Below are positions 16,528-24,190 of a stretch of DNA of 64,000 nt, piece after piece. The notes beneath the pieces are model-generated. The model saw nothing but the letters and a program-made list of their open reading frames with translations, had not been told where the DNA came from and did no database searches. The position numbers were made by a program, and so were the translations under genes. The stretch comes from Paramixta manurensis (lineage in GTDB: Bacteria; Pseudomonadota; Gammaproteobacteria; Enterobacterales; Enterobacteriaceae). Within the stretch, counting starts at the first letter, position 1. Every line of letters starts with the position of its first letter. Where the stretch lies: positions 1,426,001 through 1,490,000 of the forward strand of contig NZ_CP054212.1 of NCBI RefSeq assembly GCF_013285385.1, read 5' to 3'.

Positions 16528-17676
16528 TTAGGATTGACTATGAGCAAAGCGTTTTTCCCAGTTGGCGTATTCGCCATTCAGGGTGCGTAGCATAGTGATG
16601 GCTTTGCTACGGTTGCTCTCATCGTTGCCCCACAGCTTGTTGGGTAATGACAACACCAGCGTTAGGAACTGGTTATAAAATAGCGATTGGTGCAGCGGTT
16701 GTTGCCCCACAACCTCCGCGCCAAGGCGTGTCACTTCATGAGCCTGAAAACCTTTATGGCACATGCTTAATAGCGTGCGGGTGAAGACGTCGTTACCGAC
16801 GGTGACTTGGGGATATTTGGTTTTCAGGCTAGCAAGAAAATCATCGACCTTTGATAAGGTGTTGGTAATCGCGCGGGTATCGTCCAGCCCGGAGAGGATC
16901 TTGCGCAGCGCGGTTCGCGATGCAGAGGAGGCGAGGGCGGCAATATCATCTGACAATGCCCGCTGCAAGGTGCGCAACGCGGGTTCAAATCCTTCGCCGC
17001 CAAACTTCTCCAGCAATGTATCGAAGATGGTTTCCGCCGATTGTTGCTCGATCACCACCGAATAATAGAGCTGACGCATGGTCATTTTATGTTCGGGATG
17101 GGTGGTAAAGGCGGCGATGGCGGGCGCGGTATTCAAACCGGCGCTGATTTGCGCGCCGAATTTTTCGGCCAGCGCGCTCAGCGCGGCGGTGGCGGCGGCA
17201 ATTTTGTCGCTTTGCCCCAGGCGTTGCGCTTTGCTCAATGCGACGCGTAGCAGCGTATCTGCCAACGTTGGGTCGCCATCTGCCGCGTCGACCAGTTGGT
17301 CAGAACTTGGCGCTTTCTCACCGACTAGCAGTTCATCAATGGCGTCTTCACGTTTCTGTTGGGCGGGCGCGTTGCGGCTCTCCAGCAGTTGATAGAGTTC
17401 GGTAAGGCGTTCAATTTTGGTTAGCGCAATTCGGCTACGCGATGAACCACGGCTTAGTGCGCGCTGTTCATCACGCTTACTTTGCATTTCATTTTTTTCG
17501 GCAAATAACGTACCGAGTTCTTCTAACGCGTCAGTAACGCGAGCTTGCGGAGAACGAATGCGCGGAGCGTTAGTCTGGCTTTTTTCATCCGGGCTCAACT
17601 CGTCCAGCAGGTCTTCCTGCTGTTTAAGCTCTTGCGGGAGCTTATGTAAGTGATGCTGCGGAATTTTCATGTTCAT
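16528..17676 (-). CDS. hrpJ: HrpJ/SctW, gatekeeper controlling secretion hierarchy
   Basis: A 382-aa protein read from the ATG at 17676 (MNMKIPQHHLHKLPQEL), which follows GCGAGG; an ATG at 17748 lies upstream of the promoter and is rejected. The N-terminal ~90 residues are polar; helical HrpJ/InvE/YopN-type repeats follow (for example EDAIDELLVGEK..., ...AADGDPTLADTLLRVALSKAQRLG). It is a secreted gatekeeper that holds back effectors until translocators/harpins have been exported. First gene of the 11-gene minus-strand operon, 32 bp after an hrp box. Confidence 0.88.
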   Translation of the reverse strand: MNMKIPQHHLHKLPQELKQQEDLLDELSPDEKSQTNAPRIRSPQARVTDALEELGTLFAEKNEMQSKRDEQRALSRGSSRSRIALTKIERLTELYQLLESRNAPAQQKREDAIDELLVGEKAPSSDQLVDAADGDPTLADTLLRVALSKAQRLGQSDKIAAATAALSALAEKFGAQISAGLNTAPAIAAFTTHPEHKMTMRQLYYSVVIEQQSAETIFDTLLEKFGGEGFEPALRTLQRALSDDIAALASSASRTALRKILSGLDDTRAITNTLSKVDDFLASLKTKYPQVTVGNDVFTRTLLSMCHKGFQAHEVTRLGAEVVGQQPLHQSLFYNQFLTLVLSLPNKLWGNDESNRSKAITMLRTLNGEYANWEKRFAHSQS

Positions 17677-17707
17677 CACGATACGCCTCGCTTTTGATGC
17701 ATACCGA

Positions 17708-17736
17708 TGTGTGGCGGCTTTTTTGTTTGCGGTTCC
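17708..17736 (-). promoter_or_regulatory. hrp box of the hrpJ operon
   Basis: On the minus strand: GGAACC (17736-17731), 16 bases, CCACACA (17714-17708). Full match to the HrpL promoter consensus. It drives hrpJ through hrcU and is back-to-back with the hrpL promoter region. Confidence 0.85.
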
Positions 17737-17894
17737 CGCCTGACGCAAAATATTTTGCGCTCTGTCTTATCCGTCACAGGGTGTGTAATAAGTTGCACAA
17801 AGCGATTTTAATCCTGTGTCGATTTGTTCTCGGAATTGTCTGTATTACTCCGCTGTCCGGTGTTAAATCAAACGGTTATTTCATCAATGTGGTG

Positions 17895-17910
17895 TGGCAC
17901 AGCTCTTGCT
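17895..17910 (+). promoter_or_regulatory. Sigma-54 promoter of hrpL
   Basis: TGGCAC-N5-TTGCT with the invariant GG (17896-17897) and GC (17908-17909) separated by 10 bases. This matches the -24/-12 sigma-54 consensus. It lies 37 bp before the hrpL ATG. hrpL of group I Hrp clusters is known to need RpoN and the enhancer-binding protein HrpS. Confidence 0.88.
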
Positions 17911-17946
17911 AAAGAGAAAATGCCTAACATTAATGAGGAAGTAATT

Positions 17947-18504
17947 ATGTCTGCACTGGTTGATTTCGAGATTGAAACTTCAGCGGTACTTTTTCATCCG
18001 GTTCGCTGGGAAAGTGTGATGCGTGAAAATGAAAAAAGGCTGTATAACTTTATTCGTAAACGTGTGGCGAATTTTGCCGATGTCGAAGATTTAGTACAGT
18101 CGACCTGGCTTGAGGTTTTACGCAATCAGCATAAATTTTGCGGATCTTCAAAACCTGAAACCTGGATGTTTGGCATCGCGATTAATTTAGTGAAGAATTA
18201 CTATAAGTCATTAAAAGTTAGCTATCTGCATGATGAGTTAAATGACGAGGTCTTAACGCAACTGACGCATGGCGATCGGCCTGATGGCCTGACCGAAGGA
18301 AAAGACGCGTTAGGTAAAGTGTTGCATCGTATCGCGCAGCTACCGGCCGATTATCAGCAGATTTTACAACTGATTGTTGAAAGCGACACCAGTTATCAGG
18401 CGGTGGCCGATGAGTTAATGATCCCGATCGGGACTGTGCGGTCGCGTCTTTCTCGTCTACGTCAGACGTTAAAAAATGACATTGATTGGGAACCGGCGGA
18501 ATAA
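17947..18504 (+). CDS. hrpL: HrpL, ECF sigma factor for T3SS genes
   Basis: A 185-aa ECF-family sigma factor, the usual HrpL length, read from the ATG at 17947 after GAGGAAG. An in-frame ATG at 17824 lies upstream of the sigma-54 promoter and cannot be used from it. Region 2 is MRENEKRLYNFIRKRV..DVEDLVQSTWLEVLRN (residues ~27-65). Region 4 ends in the helix-turn-helix PIGTVRSRLSRLRQTL (~160-175). HrpL directs RNA polymerase to the hrp boxes seen before hrpF, hrpN and hrpJ. It is divergent from hrpJ and followed by hrpX on the same strand. Confidence 0.93.
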   Translation: MSALVDFEIETSAVLFHPVRWESVMRENEKRLYNFIRKRVANFADVEDLVQSTWLEVLRNQHKFCGSSKPETWMFGIAINLVKNYYKSLKVSYLHDELNDEVLTQLTHGDRPDGLTEGKDALGKVLHRIAQLPADYQQILQLIVESDTSYQAVADELMIPIGTVRSRLSRLRQTLKNDIDWEPAE

Positions 18505-18550
18505 TGCAGCGAGACAGTGAGATGATAAGTCAGAGTGAGAGCATTTCATT

Positions 18551-19978
18551 ATGGCAGATAAAACCGCGATGTCAGTCGCGCAGCAGCCTTCCAAAGCCCT
18601 GTTTGCAGCGGCTTTTGAACAGTTTGATGAGGGCGTATTTATTCTCAATGCACGTAATGAAATAGTGCATTGCAATGACAAAGCCAGCCAGATTACACAT
18701 TATCAAGCGGAGGCGTTATGCGGGAAAAGTATTCTGACGCTTGTCGATGCGCAGGATGATAACCCGCTGGAGCAACGGCTGTGGCTGCCGAAAATGCCGC
18801 ACTATGGCGATAAGATTTTTGCTCAATTGCGCTTACCCGATAATGAAGTGCTACCGGTCGAATTGTTTCCCGGACCATTTCATTATCAGGGCCAGGCCTA
18901 TTTAACGCTGGTAATGAGCGATGCGCGCAAGCGCCGTGATATTCATAGTTTTTATCACAATCGGGAAAGTGATTTACGCGATATGCTAGATAACGTGCCG
19001 GATAGCATCCTGCGGGTTGATAGTGAGTTACGGGTATTATATGTCAATGCAACCGGGCAAAAATGTTTGCCTGCCACGCAAGCATTACAGGGTGTGTTAC
19101 TGACCGAATTGATTGCGGATACTTCGTTAATTGAACAAATTAGCTGGTCGCTTCAATCGGTATTGCATACCGGTTCGCAACTGGAAGGATTATTTCGCGG
19201 TAAAAGTCAGGGGCGGGATTCGATTTATCAAATTCGTTTCATTCCGGAATTTGGGCTTAATCATTCGTTAAAATCGGTGCTGATTATTGCACGAGAAATC
19301 ACGCGTCAGTTTTTTGCCGATCAACAATTGAAAGAGACACATGAACAGCTACGCATGATGACGCAGCAGTTACAGCGGCGGGAGGAAGATGAGCGTAAGC
19401 ATATCGCGCGCGAAATTCATGATGAGTTGGGGCAACATTTGACCTCGTTACGGGTCGGCTTGTCATTAACCGCAGAGCAGCATCCGGCGTTGGCGTCACA
19501 ACTGGAAAAATTGACCGCCATTGTTGACGGCACAATTAAGGTGGTGCGCAATTTATCGACACAGTTACGCCCGGCGGTACTCAATATGGGGCTTAAACCG
19601 GCGCTAACGTGGTTGCGTGATGAGTTCAATAAGTATCAGGGCTGCCATTGCCTGTTAGAGATGCCGATGCAGGAGATTGACTTACCTGACGACCAAGTCA
19701 CCACCGCTTTTCGGGTCGTGCAGGAGTCATTAACCAATGTTCATCGGCACGCGAATGCTCAACGAGCAAAGGTGAGCGTGCAACAGCACGATCGCGAGTT
19801 GGTGATTAAAATTCACGATGACGGCGTAGGGTTTCACGTTGAACACGTTCCGTCATTTTCCTTTGGGTTGTTGGGAATGCGTGAACGCTGCATTATGCAG
19901 GGCTGGAGCTTTAGCCTTGGCAGTGAGTTGGGGAAGGGCACGCGCGTGATGCTGAAAATACCGCTGCGTACCGGCTAA
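18551..19978 (+). CDS. hrpX: HrpX, cytoplasmic PAS-domain sensor histidine kinase
   Basis: A 475-aa kinase. PAS-like domains occupy about residues 15-130 and 140-260 (FDEGVFILNARNEIVHCNDKA; MLDNVPDSILRVDSELRVLYVN). The HisKA_3-type dimerisation box EDERKHIAREIHDELGQHLTSL contains the likely phosphorylated His near residue 290. The HATPase domain ends FGLLGMRERCIMQGWSFSLGSELGKGTRV. No membrane segment is visible, so it would sense an intracellular signal. In Erwinia HrpX acts with HrpY upstream of hrpS/hrpL. Here it follows hrpL by 46 bp and meets hrpY tail to tail. Confidence 0.87.
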   Translation: MADKTAMSVAQQPSKALFAAAFEQFDEGVFILNARNEIVHCNDKASQITHYQAEALCGKSILTLVDAQDDNPLEQRLWLPKMPHYGDKIFAQLRLPDNEVLPVELFPGPFHYQGQAYLTLVMSDARKRRDIHSFYHNRESDLRDMLDNVPDSILRVDSELRVLYVNATGQKCLPATQALQGVLLTELIADTSLIEQISWSLQSVLHTGSQLEGLFRGKSQGRDSIYQIRFIPEFGLNHSLKSVLIIAREITRQFFADQQLKETHEQLRMMTQQLQRREEDERKHIAREIHDELGQHLTSLRVGLSLTAEQHPALASQLEKLTAIVDGTIKVVRNLSTQLRPAVLNMGLKPALTWLRDEFNKYQGCHCLLEMPMQEIDLPDDQVTTAFRVVQESLTNVHRHANAQRAKVSVQQHDRELVIKIHDDGVGFHVEHVPSFSFGLLGMRERCIMQGWSFSLGSELGKGTRVMLKIPLRTG

Positions 19979-19987
19979 GCCGCCAGG

Positions 19988-20632
19988 CTATTTATGGTAT
20001 TTAATGGCGAATTTAATGATGTCGGCATTGCTGGCGAATTGCATTTTCTCCATCATCCGCGCTTTGTGAGTGCTAACGGTTTTATTACTGATATTGAGAT
20101 TTTCGGCAATGGTATTGACGTTATTGCCTTCGCTCAGTAACCGCATGATCTGCTTTTCGCGCAGCGATAGCAGTTCATAGCGCTGCAAATGTCCGCTATC
20201 CTGGCTGGCAAAAATAATCGCTTCTGCCAGCGTAGGATCGATATAACGCTGTTGTTCCGCAACCCGGTGGATAGCGGTTAAGAGGGTTTTAGGATCCTGA
20301 TCTTTGGTAACAAACCCTTGCGCGCCGCTTGCCAGCACCGCTTGCGCAATCTGTGGCTCATTATGCATGCTGAGTACTAATACCGGTAAAAAAGGCCACT
20401 GGCGCGCAATTTGTTTTACCAGCTCCGGCCCACTGACGCCGGGCATCGATAGATCAAGCAGTAAGACATCCACCGGTTGCCAGGCGAGTAGCGCCAGCAC
20501 CTCTTCGCCATTTCCCGCTTCAGCCACTACACGAATGTTGCTATCCAGGGCTAAAAGTTGTTTTAAGCCTTCGCGCATTAATACGTGATCGTCGGCGAGC
20601 AATAATTTAATTGTCATCCTGTCTACTTTCAT
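19988..20632 (-). CDS. hrpY: HrpY, NarL/LuxR-type response regulator
   Basis: A 214-aa response regulator. The receiver domain starts TIKLLLADDHVLMREGL; the phosphoacceptor Asp is in DVLLLDLSMPG (residue 60 from the first ATG), and the conserved Lys lies in FVTKDQD. The C-terminal LuxR-type HTH is LSLREKQIMRLLSEGNNVNTIAENLNISNKTVSTHKARMMEKM. Start could be 20632 or the ATG at 20617, and neither has a strong ribosome site. HrpY activates hrpS in Erwinia/Pantoea. In those species hrpX and hrpY form one operon; here hrpY is on the opposite strand, ending 9 bp from the end of hrpX. Confidence 0.85.
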   Translation of the reverse strand: MKVDRMTIKLLLADDHVLMREGLKQLLALDSNIRVVAEAGNGEEVLALLAWQPVDVLLLDLSMPGVSGPELVKQIARQWPFLPVLVLSMHNEPQIAQAVLASGAQGFVTKDQDPKTLLTAIHRVAEQQRYIDPTLAEAIIFASQDSGHLQRYELLSLREKQIMRLLSEGNNVNTIAENLNISNKTVSTHKARMMEKMQFASNADIIKFAIKYHK

Positions 20633-20662
20633 TGGAAGTTAATCAACATCATGAAGCGCAAG

Positions 20663-20683
20663 ACCGCCGTGTTGAACGGCGGT
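20663..20683. other. 8-bp stem-loop in the hrpY leader
   Basis: ACCGCCGT, GTTGA loop, ACGGCGGT. There is no T-run on either side, so it is not an ordinary terminator. It lies 31 bp upstream of hrpY and may be a leader structure or regulator site. Confidence 0.5.
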
Positions 20684-20722
20684 AAACCAACCTGACACAT
20701 CTACCTCTCATCGCTATGTCGC

Positions 20723-20747
20723 AAAAAAGCGGAAGGGGTTCCCGCTT
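20723..20747 (-). terminator. Terminator after the alcohol dehydrogenase gene
   Basis: On the minus strand AAGCGG...CCGCTT followed by a T-run (the A-run at 20723-20728 on the plus strand). It separates the dehydrogenase from hrpY. Confidence 0.65.
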
Positions 20748-20788
20748 AACGCACTTTTTTTACCACTGTGCATTAAGCGTCGCGGACG

Positions 20789-21928
20789 TTATTCCACCGG
20801 CCAGGCGGCGCGCAACATAAAGCGTTGTTGCTCGGCATCGTAGTTGACCAGCGCGTTTTTGCTATTTGAGCGGGCCAGAACCCAATCAATGTCGGCGTTG
20901 CTAAGCGAGGGCGGATGTTGCCAAAATGGAGTGATAGCCTGTTGCTGTAGCCACTCAGCGAGGTAAAGAGCCGGGTGTTCGTGGCGGGTGGCGAACAAGG
21001 CTTCATCCAGAGTACGCATTAAGGCCTGTTGTTCAGGATGCGGGCTCTCATTGAGTAGCATAAGGAAGGGGAACAGTAACCGGCCGCACACTTCGCCGTG
21101 GTGAAAGTCCTTAATCGCGCCCAGTTCCCCCGCGATGCCGTGTATCACGCCGAGACCGGCCATGCTCAAGCTTTGGCCGCCAAACCAGGAGGCCATCATC
21201 ATTGCTTCGCGCGCCTCGTCCCCTTGCTTATCGCTGCGGTTTAACGCCGGCCAGGCGGTGATAAAGTGACGCATACCATTCAGGGCGGTTTGGCGGCTAA
21301 AGCTATTGCCCTTGGCGGAGAGCCATGCTTCAAATAAGTGGGTAAAGGCATCAATAGCACAGCAGGCTAAAACATGGTCTGGCGCGCCTTTCAGCAAATC
21401 GGGATCGAGGATAGCGACTTCAGGGACGAAGTTCTCGTGACGCAGTGAAGCTTTGACCTTTATCGTCTGTTTATCGGTTACTACCGCGTTTTGTGTCACT
21501 TCACTGCCGGTGCCAGCGGTAGTGGGAATGGCGATCAGCGGTAAGGTCGCGCCACTGACCGGGCTATCGCCCACCTTTTCCAGATAGCGTAAGGTATTTA
21601 AGGGGTGCAGGCTCATTGCGGCAAAGGCTTTGGCGGCATCAAGGACGCTACCGCCGCCGATGGCTACCACACGCGCCGCCTTACCGCGCCAGCGGGCGGT
21701 CCAGGCATCAATTTCAGCCGGAGAGGCTTCATGGCTAACTATTTCATAGCCCAACAGATGGGGATCCAGGCGCTCTTTTATTGCTGCATAGTGTGAGCCG
21801 TCAATAAAAGAGCGCCCACAAAACAGTAGCGTTGGCAGCGATGCGGCCTCTAGCAACCGGCAAAGCGTTGCCAGGCTACCGCGACCAAAAAATGCTTGGC
21901 GGTTAGTAATCATCTGGCTGGTAATCAC
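20789..21928 (-). CDS. Iron-containing (group III) alcohol dehydrogenase
   Basis: A 379-aa protein of the Fe-ADH family. The NAD(P)-binding motif is AIGGGSVLDAAKAFA (residues ~90-104), and LIAIPTTAGTGSEVTQNAVV is the second family signature (~133-152). Metal ligands can be assigned to Asp and His in CAIDAFTHLFEA, His in GLGVIHGIAGE and His in DFHHGEVCG, so the site looks intact. Substrate cannot be told from sequence; some relatives act on phosphonate-derived aldehydes or lactaldehyde. It stands alone between the T3SS and the backbone, on the hrpY strand, with its own terminator, so a link to the T3SS is unlikely. Confidence 0.85.
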   Translation of the reverse strand: MITSQMITNRQAFFGRGSLATLCRLLEAASLPTLLFCGRSFIDGSHYAAIKERLDPHLLGYEIVSHEASPAEIDAWTARWRGKAARVVAIGGGSVLDAAKAFAAMSLHPLNTLRYLEKVGDSPVSGATLPLIAIPTTAGTGSEVTQNAVVTDKQTIKVKASLRHENFVPEVAILDPDLLKGAPDHVLACCAIDAFTHLFEAWLSAKGNSFSRQTALNGMRHFITAWPALNRSDKQGDEAREAMMMASWFGGQSLSMAGLGVIHGIAGELGAIKDFHHGEVCGRLLFPFLMLLNESPHPEQQALMRTLDEALFATRHEHPALYLAEWLQQQAITPFWQHPPSLSNADIDWVLARSNSKNALVNYDAEQQRFMLRAAWPVE

Positions 21929-22131
21929 TTTTTCTCCTGACGATATTTAGGCTGATGACGGATAACCGAGTGTAACAGGCAGCAAGGTGTCTGCGTCAGC
22001 ACCCGGTTGGCAATTCAACAGCAAGAGTTTGATCTTCATCGCAAAGAGGAAATTCAGTGACACAGGATATGGATATGACTCGCGGGAGGCGGGAAACGGG
22101 CCATCACCGGATGACCCGAAAAGAAAAATAA

Positions 22132-22377
22132 TTAATGAGGTTGTTCGAAACCCGCTTTGACCATTTGTTCGCGCAAGGCACGCGCAATCTCACGGTTACC
22201 GCCAGTAACCGGATAAATGACGTTATTCACGACATCATCAAGGTAATGTTCACTAAATTCTTGCGAAGTGAGCTGTGCGCCGCCTTCATCATTGATGGAG
22301 ATAGAACCTTTAATCAGGTCACCGGCATCCTTCGCTTTCAAACAATATCTGCCCATGCTGGTATTAATTGTGCTCAT
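22132..22377 (-). CDS. Unassigned 81-aa protein
   Basis: An 81-residue frame with a good ribosome site (AAGGAGATCTT before the ATG). The N-terminus STINTSMGRYCLKAKDAGDLIKGSISINDEG and the C-terminus with REIARALREQMVKAGFEQPH look like a real soluble alpha/beta protein; codon use resembles the neighbours. There is one Cys, and no signal peptide or membrane segment. I do not recognise a family. It is single and lies in the transition zone between the T3SS island and the pagP backbone. Stress or regulatory small proteins are common in such positions, but no function is supported. Confidence 0.6.
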   Translation of the reverse strand: MSTINTSMGRYCLKAKDAGDLIKGSISINDEGGAQLTSQEFSEHYLDDVVNNVIYPVTGGNREIARALREQMVKAGFEQPH

Positions 22378-22521
22378 AAGATCTCCTTGTTACTTGCTGT
22401 TAAAAAACATAACAACTGAGGCCCCGGGCCAATACCCTGTTTAAGTTTAGTTGGTAATTTTTGCCTCGGTGAAGGCAACCAAGGAGGGCAGAGCATTTAG
22501 CGACGCAATGAAAAACCTCGC

Positions 22522-22531
22522 CTATACTTAA
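22522..22531 (+). promoter_or_regulatory. RpoS-like -10 element before the YohP-like gene
   Basis: CTATACTTAA matches the extended -10 preferred by sigma-S (C-TATACT-TAA pattern). It lies 50 bp before the small membrane protein start. No clear -35 is needed for this class. Confidence 0.45.
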
Positions 22532-22580
22532 CTCATTCTGATAAGGCGTTTTTTATCACTCACTGGGCGAGGAAAATGGA

Positions 22581-22664
22581 ATGAAAATATTTCTCTGGAT
22601 TATCGCAATCATCTTTATTGTCGGCCTACTCACTTTAACCGGCGTGTTTAAATTGATCTTCTAA
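22581..22664 (+). CDS. yohP: YohP-like 27-aa single-pass membrane protein
   Basis: A 27-codon frame encoding a hydrophobic peptide beginning MKIFLWIIAIIFIVGLL and ending GVFKLIF. It matches the E. coli YohP pattern (MKIILW..., ...GVFKMIF) in length, N-terminal Lys, hydrophobic core and C-terminal GVFK-IF. A GAGG ribosome site precedes the ATG, and a sigma-S-like -10 lies upstream. YohP is a tiny inner-membrane protein; its function in E. coli is not well defined. It was probably missed by standard gene finding because of size. Confidence 0.7.
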   Translation: MKIFLWIIAIIFIVGLLTLTGVFKLIF

Positions 22665-22708
22665 CCCGCATGGGTGGTTACGCCAGATAGATTAACGATC
22701 CGGCGTAA

Positions 22709-22903
22709 CTAGCCGGTTTGCTGTTGTTTTATCAGGCATTTCGCAATGGGATCAACCTCAGTGGCGGGCAATAAATCCTGAACAGTAAGTGGTTTGTGAC
22801 AGACCGCACAAATGGCTCCATGATGATGCCGGGGAGCGTCGTGCTGGAAGGTATAAATAAATTTCCTGCTACCACAAGCATTGCATCTTACCTTTAACAC
22901 CAT
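22709..22903 (-). CDS. Small zinc-ribbon protein (possible ECs_2282-type family)
   Basis: A 64-aa protein with two Cys pairs, CNACGSRKF near residue 8 and CAVCHKPL near residue 32, spaced as a zinc ribbon; a His-rich stretch (PRHHHG) lies between them. The C-terminal tail is polar. No ribosome site is strong. NCBI-type annotation often places such proteins in a small putative zinc-binding family, but I cannot confirm the family by eye. It lies convergent with the YohP-like gene and upstream of pagP. Function unknown; nucleic-acid or protein binding is possible. Confidence 0.6.
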   Translation of the reverse strand: MVLKVRCNACGSRKFIYTFQHDAPRHHHGAICAVCHKPLTVQDLLPATEVDPIAKCLIKQQQTG

Positions 22904-23083
22904 ACCTTACTCGTCCCTGTTCTCGTTCGGCATAAGTCAATATCTTAACAAAAATTATGAGATAACTCATAAGAAAACTTGATCGTTTGCACGGTAAAAT
23001 ATCGGTGTAAACTCGGTTAACAGATGGTTATAAATAGAGTGGGTCGACAATAAGTTGATACAGTAACGTCGTTTAAAATTCGT

Positions 23084-23100
23084 TGTTTATGCGTTATTTA
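23084..23100 (+). promoter_or_regulatory. Candidate PhoP box upstream of pagP
   Basis: TGTTTA-N5-TATTTA, matching the PhoP direct repeat (T/G)GTTTA-N5-(T/G)GTTTA with one mismatch in the second half-site. It lies 97 bp before pagP, a classic PhoP/PhoQ target in other enterobacteria. Confidence 0.5.
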
Positions 23101-23196
23101 TCCGGTTAACGGTAGAGTTTGCGTTAACGAGTCAGGTAGTAAAACTGTAAGTACTTGCAGTAATAAGCAAAATCGATTAATTCACCGAGGCGGACC

Positions 23197-23775
23197 GTGA
23201 ACCCCGTGAAAATATGTAATGCTGTGGTTGTTTCATTAGCGATCGGCGGCGCGGCAGCCATGCCAGCGTCAGCGAGTAGTGTTGGCGGTATGCTACAAGA
23301 AGGGTGGCAAACCTTTTCGACCAATGTCCATGATACCTGGACCTCATCAGACAGTGTTGACCTTTATATCCCGGCGATTACCTGGCATAACCGCTGGACC
23401 TACGATGATGAGCATATCAGACGCTATAACGAGCGTCCGTGGGGAGCCGGTGGGGGGATTTCTCGTTATGATGCGAATGGCAACTGGAATGGCCTGTATC
23501 TGATGGCGTTTAAAGATTCGTTCAATAAATGGGAACCTATTGGCGGCTATGGTTGGGAGAAAACCTGGCGTCCCTTTAGTGACGATAATATTCATTTTGG
23601 CGCGGGCTACACCGCCGGGGTAACGGCGCGTGATAACTGGCATTACATTCCCATACCGGTGTTGTTGCCGTTAGCCTCCATCGGTTATGGCCCGGCGACC
23701 TTTCAGATGACTTACATTCCAGGAACCTACAATAATGGAAATGTTTATTTTGCATGGCTGCGTTGGCAGTTTTAA
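23197..23775 (+). CDS. pagP: PagP, lipid A palmitoyltransferase
   Basis: A 192-aa outer-membrane enzyme that transfers palmitate from phospholipid to lipid A, giving resistance to antimicrobial peptides. The start is GTG at 23197. A signal peptide ends around ASAS (residues ~24-27). The mature part is an 8-strand barrel with an N-terminal amphipathic helix (EGWQTFSTNVHDTW). The catalytic residues are visible: His in ITWHNRW, and Asp-Ser in AFKDSFNKW. The C-terminal residue is Phe, as for outer-membrane barrels. It sits before cspE as in E. coli and marks the return to the conserved backbone to the right of the T3SS. Confidence 0.95.
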   Translation: MNPVKICNAVVVSLAIGGAAAMPASASSVGGMLQEGWQTFSTNVHDTWTSSDSVDLYIPAITWHNRWTYDDEHIRRYNERPWGAGGGISRYDANGNWNGLYLMAFKDSFNKWEPIGGYGWEKTWRPFSDDNIHFGAGYTAGVTARDNWHYIPIPVLLPLASIGYGPATFQMTYIPGTYNNGNVYFAWLRWQF

Positions 23776-23925
23776 TCACTGTGTCGCACGTGAAAATGTT
23801 TCCTGAGGAAAAAATGTCGATATTTATCACTTTTTCTTAACCACAGGCTGGACAAACGGCTCCGCACTTGCTGTACTAGCACTCGACACAGTTTAGTGTC
23901 CATTTTTCATGTAAAGGTAATATAG

Positions 23926-24135
23926 ATGTCCAAGATTAAAGGTAGCGTTAAGTGGTTTAATGAGTCCAAAGGATTCGGTTTCATTACTCCTGAAGATGGT
24001 AGCAAAGATGTGTTCGTACACTTCTCCGCTATTAACAGCAACGGTTTCAAAACCCTGGCTGAAGGTCAGCGTGTTGAGTTTGAAATTACCGACGGCGCTA
24101 AAGGCCCATCTGCTGCTAACGTTATCAGTCTGTAA
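23926..24135 (+). CDS. cspE: Cold-shock-family RNA-binding protein CspE
   Basis: A 69-aa single cold-shock domain with RNP1 (KGFGFI) and RNP2 (VFVHF) motifs and the start MSKIKGSVKWFNESKG. It is a nucleic-acid chaperone and transcription antiterminator. The place after pagP identifies CspE rather than CspA paralogues. AGGTAAT precedes the ATG, and a perfect terminator follows. Confidence 0.95.
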   Translation: MSKIKGSVKWFNESKGFGFITPEDGSKDVFVHFSAINSNGFKTLAEGQRVEFEITDGAKGPSAANVISL

Positions 24136-24153
24136 GTTAACAGTCAGAATTCT

Positions 24154-24182
24154 AAAAACCCGCCATTAGGCGGGTTTTTTTT
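24154..24182 (+). terminator. Terminator after cspE
   Basis: AAACCCGCC (24156-24164), ATTA, GGCGGGTTT (24169-24177), then a T-run. Confidence 0.85.
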
Positions 24183-24190
24183 CGTCCCTG

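Noticed and set aside
17824..17946. N-terminal extension of hrpL
   Set aside because: It overlaps the sigma-54 promoter; the ATG at 17947 with GAGGAAG gives the family length.
20720..20760. hrp box before hrpY (GGAACCCC on the minus strand)
   Set aside because: The -35-like GGAACC is present but no CCACNNA at 15-16 bases; the site is part of a terminator stem.
22057..22131. 24-aa ORF starting GTG after AAAGAGGAA
   Set aside because: A plausible ribosome site but a very short, basic, featureless product; not enough support to list as a gene.
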